From assembly GCA_002897115.2 (NCBI GenBank), contig BCIH01000007.1:545416-609415 (forward strand): a DNA stretch of 64,000 nt, read 5' to 3'. Shown here in pieces: positions 60,501 through 64,000 of this stretch. The notes under the pieces are model-generated. The model ran no database searches. It was not told the DNA's origin and saw only the letters and a program-made list of their open reading frames with translations. The position numbers and the translations under genes are program-made. Numbering within the stretch: the stretch's first letter is position 1; every line of letters begins with the position of its first letter. The stretch is from Prototheca cutis. Lineage: Eukaryota; Chlorophyta; Trebouxiophyceae; Chlorellales; Chlorellaceae.

Positions 60501-61809
60501 ACTGATGAGCGAGCGGCAGGCGCTGTTTGCGGCGTGGCCACTCAACGCCGCCACGGCCGGGTTAAGGCACGTGTGCGCTCGGGAAGAAAGTATGGCTGAT
60601 TTGACACTGCAGGTGAAACACAGCGTTCATGTGAGTGGGTGTGGACATGAGTGAGTGGGAAGCGTGTCTGTGAGAGCCACCCCTCACTGCCGGCTAGAGT
60701 CTTGAGTGGTATCTACCATTCCTCTTGCATTCTATTCTACCAACCGAACTGTCCTTCCACACACACGCATGCACACACGCATGGCCCCCCCCCCCAACAC
60801 ACACACACACACATCGGCACACCTGTAGCCCGTGGCCTTGAGCTCCCTCATGACCTGAGCCAGCTGCGAATGTGTGCGGGAAGAATATACGACAGTGGGA
60901 AGCTCACCCTTGCCTGCCGCCGCCTGCTCCAGCCGGTGTTCTGCCCAGGCCTCCTGCGCATGTGTACATGGGAGGGAAATGCTCATCGCTGTGTGCACAG
61001 GACAGAAACGGATAGGGACCATTGCCAGAAAGGCCAGAGGACCGCCCGCAATAATGTACCCAGGATAATCCACTAGCATGCCGATGCATCACCTCCCCGT
61101 CCCCATCAATCCACCGACCCGAAGCCCTTGCACGAGCTCGCTGCGGTGCGGATTCGCCGCAGCCTCGGCCACACGCGCCGCCGCCTGCGGTGTGCGGTGG
61201 AATGCACGGGCCGGGGGTGTGGAGCACTGTGCATGCCATGTGTGGAGGATCAAAGTGGAACACCATGTGGACGATGGCACGCACCCCCGTTCCGCCCAGG
61301 TCTGGCCCCTGCTTGTGCCATGCCATAGGCCGACTGACAGCCAGGGCCACACATCGTCATAAAATTCAAACTCAATACCTTGTCAACCAGGCTGGCCCGC
61401 CAGGCCAGAGTGGCGCACAGCAGGCACAGCGTCTTGCCTGTGCCTGTCGGACTCTCCAGCAGCGCATTCTCGCCCTGCAGTATTGCCGATGCCTCAGCCG
61501 TTGTTCTTCCAACTCAGCCGGCTGCATGCTGCTCAGACCCGGAACAGGACCTGTCAATGACATCTTGCGGTTTCCCACACCACGTACCGCCTCGAGAGCG
61601 GCAATGACTTTGGCCATGTATGCCAGCTGACAGGGGTAGGCATCATAGGGAAAGGTCACCGGCACCCCACTGCAGTGGGAGGAACACAGGCAAGATGAGG
61701 CGCTCAGCAACATGTACAGATCTGGATGGCCTTGGCACGCCCATGGTATGGTGGGGGAAGGATGCTGGCTCCTGGGGCTGCTGGCTCACCTGATGGTGTA
61801 GGAAGGCAT
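54580..61809 (-). CDS. RTEL1: RTEL1 DNA helicase with harmonin-like and RING domains
   Basis: Twenty-two exons join in frame (1295 aa): 61809-61790, 61669-61588, 61474-61379, 61184-61119, 60953-60823, 60606-60487, 60346-60227, 60018-59889, 59709-59565, 59367-59318, 59123-59023, 58843-58748, 58629-58518, 58423-58373, 58255-58178, 58006-57890, 57726-57644, 57440-56834, 56711-56113, 55978-55750, 55566-55391, 55258-54580. RTEL1 unwinds D-loops, T-loops and G-quadruplexes. Motifs: [15 protein letters not shown]; Walker A SPTGTGKT (42-49); SSRTHSQL; four cluster cysteines C145, C162, C171, C205; DEAH (249-252); [42 protein letters not shown] harmonin-like helical domain ([14 protein letters not shown]...[14 protein letters not shown]) and a C-terminal RING ([18 protein letters not shown]; from about 1243) end it, as in animal and plant RTEL1. 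Exons 10 and 14 are short and least certain. Confidence 0.93.
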
Positions 61810-62476
61810 GGTGCTCAACCCAGCTTGGCCCACTTGGGACCTTTTCCGGCGAACGGCCCTTTCTCTCAAGGACCGACGATCTGCATTGCATCACATCACA
61901 CTTCTAGTAAAAAATGACAATGAGTTGATGTCGTTGTCGATTGAACGTGTTTTTTGGCGGATCAAGTTGGGCACTGCGCTGCCGGCGGTCACCTTTTTTG
62001 AAGTGATCTCGGCCCGACAAGCGGAGCTCGTGTGCACGGTACGATCATAACGATGGGTGCTGAGCAATGCAGTGTTTCCTGAAGCAGCCCCATTCGGCAT
62101 TCCAGGAATTTTAAAGCTCTGCAGAGATCTTGAGGCGGCATGCAGGCCACACGGGTTTCGACCTTGGGCCGGGGCTGCGACGTCCGCTGGTCCTCGTCGG
62201 GACAAGCACCCCGGCACCCTAGGCTGCGGCCCCTCAGGGCGTACACCCAGTACAACGAATCTGAAGTGACTGGACATGGTGCACCGACTCCAAGCATTGC
62301 CTTATTGTNAGCTTTTCTGGCCCGCCTGGGTGGGGTTGGACTGTTCCTGCTTGGATGGGTGGCGGGTGGGTGCCCACAAACAGGCCATGGACCATCAGTT
62401 GTGGCCATGGGTAGCAGGACGGGTCCTCTGCACGTGCATCTGATGCTCCCATCACCCGAACACCGTGTTTCTCAGG
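61810..62476. other. Upstream of RTEL1; no secure gene
   Basis: Holds the RTEL1 promoter and probably that of the right-hand gene. An 80-codon frame at 61808-62050 overlaps the RTEL1 start codon antisense and is not credited. Confidence 0.4.
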
Positions 62477-63713
62477 ACCACTGACAGCCTGCTGCCCTTC
62501 TGCCTGGGTGTGGCTGCGGCGTCAGGCGCCTGGTGGCTCGCCAGAAGCCAGCGGGCCCAGGCCGCTGACAAGACCAAGGCGTTCTCACCCTATAAGAAAG
62601 CACTGCACAGCAGACAGGTCGGTGGGATGTTGGTCCAGGGTTGCATGGGGCCAGGGGCTTGAGGTGTTGGCTTTGCGGGGTAGCAAAACTGGGCGCTGGT
62701 CCCCACGTGGCCGTCAATAGACGTTGCGTCGGCAGTGGGAGGGCATTGGGCGCTGTGACGGTGTGCATTCTCTGGTAGATTCGATTGGAAATTCTGCATT
62801 GGATCGGTGTGGGAATGTACTGCATGCTGGCATCGTCTGTTGAACAGCAACGTGTTGGGAAGCTTCAAATGGCGCACGGTGTCGCGAGCGAACACCCCTG
62901 GGCGGCCCGATCTGCGGACGTCATGGCAGGCACGCAGACTCTGCTGTTCCAGGACATCAATGTATCGCTGTATTGCCCTCCTGCAGCCATCACAGGACAG
63001 CAGTTATGTCATCGCGCTGGCCCAAACGAGGCAGACCAAGCACGTGGAGCAGGCCGTGGCTTTCCAGCAGGAAGGGGAGCCTGCCAGGTGCTGACCGGGG
63101 GCCACAGGATGCAGTCCTTCAGCGGGTCAATGAGTGCNTTTGATGTGAGTTTTCATTAGAAGACCCTTTGTGGGATTGGTTGTCGTGGAACCATGCCCGA
63201 AAAATCTCCATTGTGCCAGCTCTTGCCATGCAGGGCCATGACAGAGCTGCAACGGGCGTTGCACGAAAACCGGTGCTGTCGGCGTCCCGTAAACAGCCTC
63301 CATTTAAACGACGNACAGGTCCGCATGCGGTGTGGAATCAATTGCCAGCTTCTGCAAGCCCGCGGGATATTTTGATCCGGCTATTTTTCAGTCCGGACGA
63401 TGTGCAGCTGCGGCACCGACACCGATCCCGGTTACCCCTCCCGATGACGTCGCAGATGTCGCAGCTCTACCGGCTGCACCTTATGCAAACGGAAGATCCC
63501 ACGGATTTTGCCATCCTCCTCCAGCTCAGGCAATGCAGAATTGTTGTGACGTGGGGAATGTTTGTGCTGGACGGGGCATGTGACTTGCCATCGTGCAGGA
63601 CGAGCCACCTNTCTCCTTCTCGGACCTGCAGGTACCTGCTCGGACTGCAGGAGGAGGATGCCATCGCTTTGGAGACGGAGGTGGCGACTCAGGGGGCCCT
63701 GTACAGTATATAA
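62477..63713 (+). CDS. Unresolved multi-exon gene, partial
   Basis: Several fragments with good splice sites lie on this strand. Exon 62477-62618 (after TTTCTCAG, ending CAG|GTCGGT) encodes SLLPFCLGVAAASGAWWLAR, a likely membrane span, and a basic helix. A second piece starts after TGGTAG at 62781 (IRLEILHWIGVGMYCML). Others include SSYVIALAQTRQTKHVEQAV near 63000, AMTELQRALHE near 63240, and a last exon ending RYLLGLQEEDAIALETEVATQ with stop at 63711-63713. I could not join them in one certain frame and recognise no family. The pieces may belong to more than one gene. Confidence 0.35.
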
Positions 63714-64000
63714 ATTGCGATTGAGCCCGTGTAAATTTTGTTTCCCATGAGGGTTGACCTTTACCGGAGAATGGACGCGGAAAAGTATGTGTCGCCCAAC
63801 GAAGCTGGTCCAGGAAGTTGAACCTCGCGGCACCGAAACTGGCAGGGTCGCCTGGGACTGACACGTCAAAGTTCTGCGGGCGGTACGAAATGAGCCCAAT
63901 CTTCCTGTCATTACATTCTCCTCAAATGGCTGTAGGGGAGTATGAAGTGGATCCCACGTTGCAATTGACGGTGGCGGTTGTGCGAGCCGTTCTGCTGTTC
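63714..64000. other. Right edge, unassigned
   Basis: A minus-strand frame reading SYRPQNFDVSVPGDPASFG and RFNFLDQLRWATHTFPRP runs through 63725-63900 and looks partly coding, but it is short and cut by the window edge. No call is made. Confidence 0.3.

Overview
This is nuclear DNA of a gene-dense, GC-rich unicellular eukaryote, most likely a chlorophyte green alga of the trebouxiophyte (Chlorella/Auxenochlorella-like) kind. The signs are: almost every gene has short GT-AG introns that can be followed codon by codon; four gene ends carry the green-algal poly(A) signal TGTAA 40-95 nt after the stop; several proteins (UBP1-type RNA-binding protein, plant-type CMP-sialic-acid-transporter-like protein, SERRATE, WEE1, CDCA7-like with its plant-style N-terminus) read as plant-lineage versions; and a divergent core-histone quartet has a conserved 3' palindrome. 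The species is inference. Scattered single Ns and three runs of about 30 Ns show a draft assembly.

Layout: UBP1/TIA-1-like RNA-binding protein (1.3-3.2 kb, -); a 3.5 kb stretch with no secure gene; nucleotide-sugar transporter (6.7-8.8 kb, -); SERRATE/ARS2 (9.7-12.3 kb, -); DRE2/anamorsin (12.8-14.0 kb, +); CASP golgin (14.3-18.3 kb, -); a TIR element (18.5-18.9 kb); Cactin (19.1-21.5 kb, -); TFIIE-alpha (21.8-23.9 kb, -); a large Kir-type potassium channel with two cytoplasmic domains (24.5-28.2 kb, +), followed after 12 bp by an inverted second copy of the TIR element; a Tudor/Agenet-like orphan (29.5-32.9 kb, +); UTP23 (33.3-34.7 kb, -); histones H2A(-)/H2B(+) and H3(-)/H4(+) (35.0-37.1 kb); WEE1 kinase (37.6-39.8 kb, +); a GNAT acetyltransferase (40.3-41.1 kb, -); a J-domain protein (42.2-43.0 kb, +); CDCA7-like protein (43.5-45.2 kb, -); two unidentified genes (45.6-46.6 and 47.1-49.3 kb, -); SDHC (49.8-51.0 kb, -); OLA1 (51.5-54.3 kb, +); RTEL1 helicase in 22 exons (54.6-61.8 kb, -); and an unresolved + strand gene at the right end.

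Most genes are housekeeping: transcription and RNA processing (TFIIE-alpha, SERRATE, Cactin, UBP1, UTP23), chromatin and cell cycle (histones, CDCA7, WEE1, RTEL1), Fe-S assembly and respiration (DRE2, SDHC; RTEL1 is itself an Fe-S client), Golgi (CASP, nucleotide-sugar transporter). There is no operon logic; neighbours share short divergent promoters or converge within about 300 bp. The most unusual points are the tandem cytoplasmic domain of the Kir channel, three apparent GC-AG introns sharing one donor word (AG|GCACGT), a SERRATE whose zinc-finger cysteines are gone, a cysteine-free histone H3, and the paired TIR element. Exon boundaries were assigned by hand from splice sites, reading-frame continuity and family alignment from memory; no alignment or search was run.
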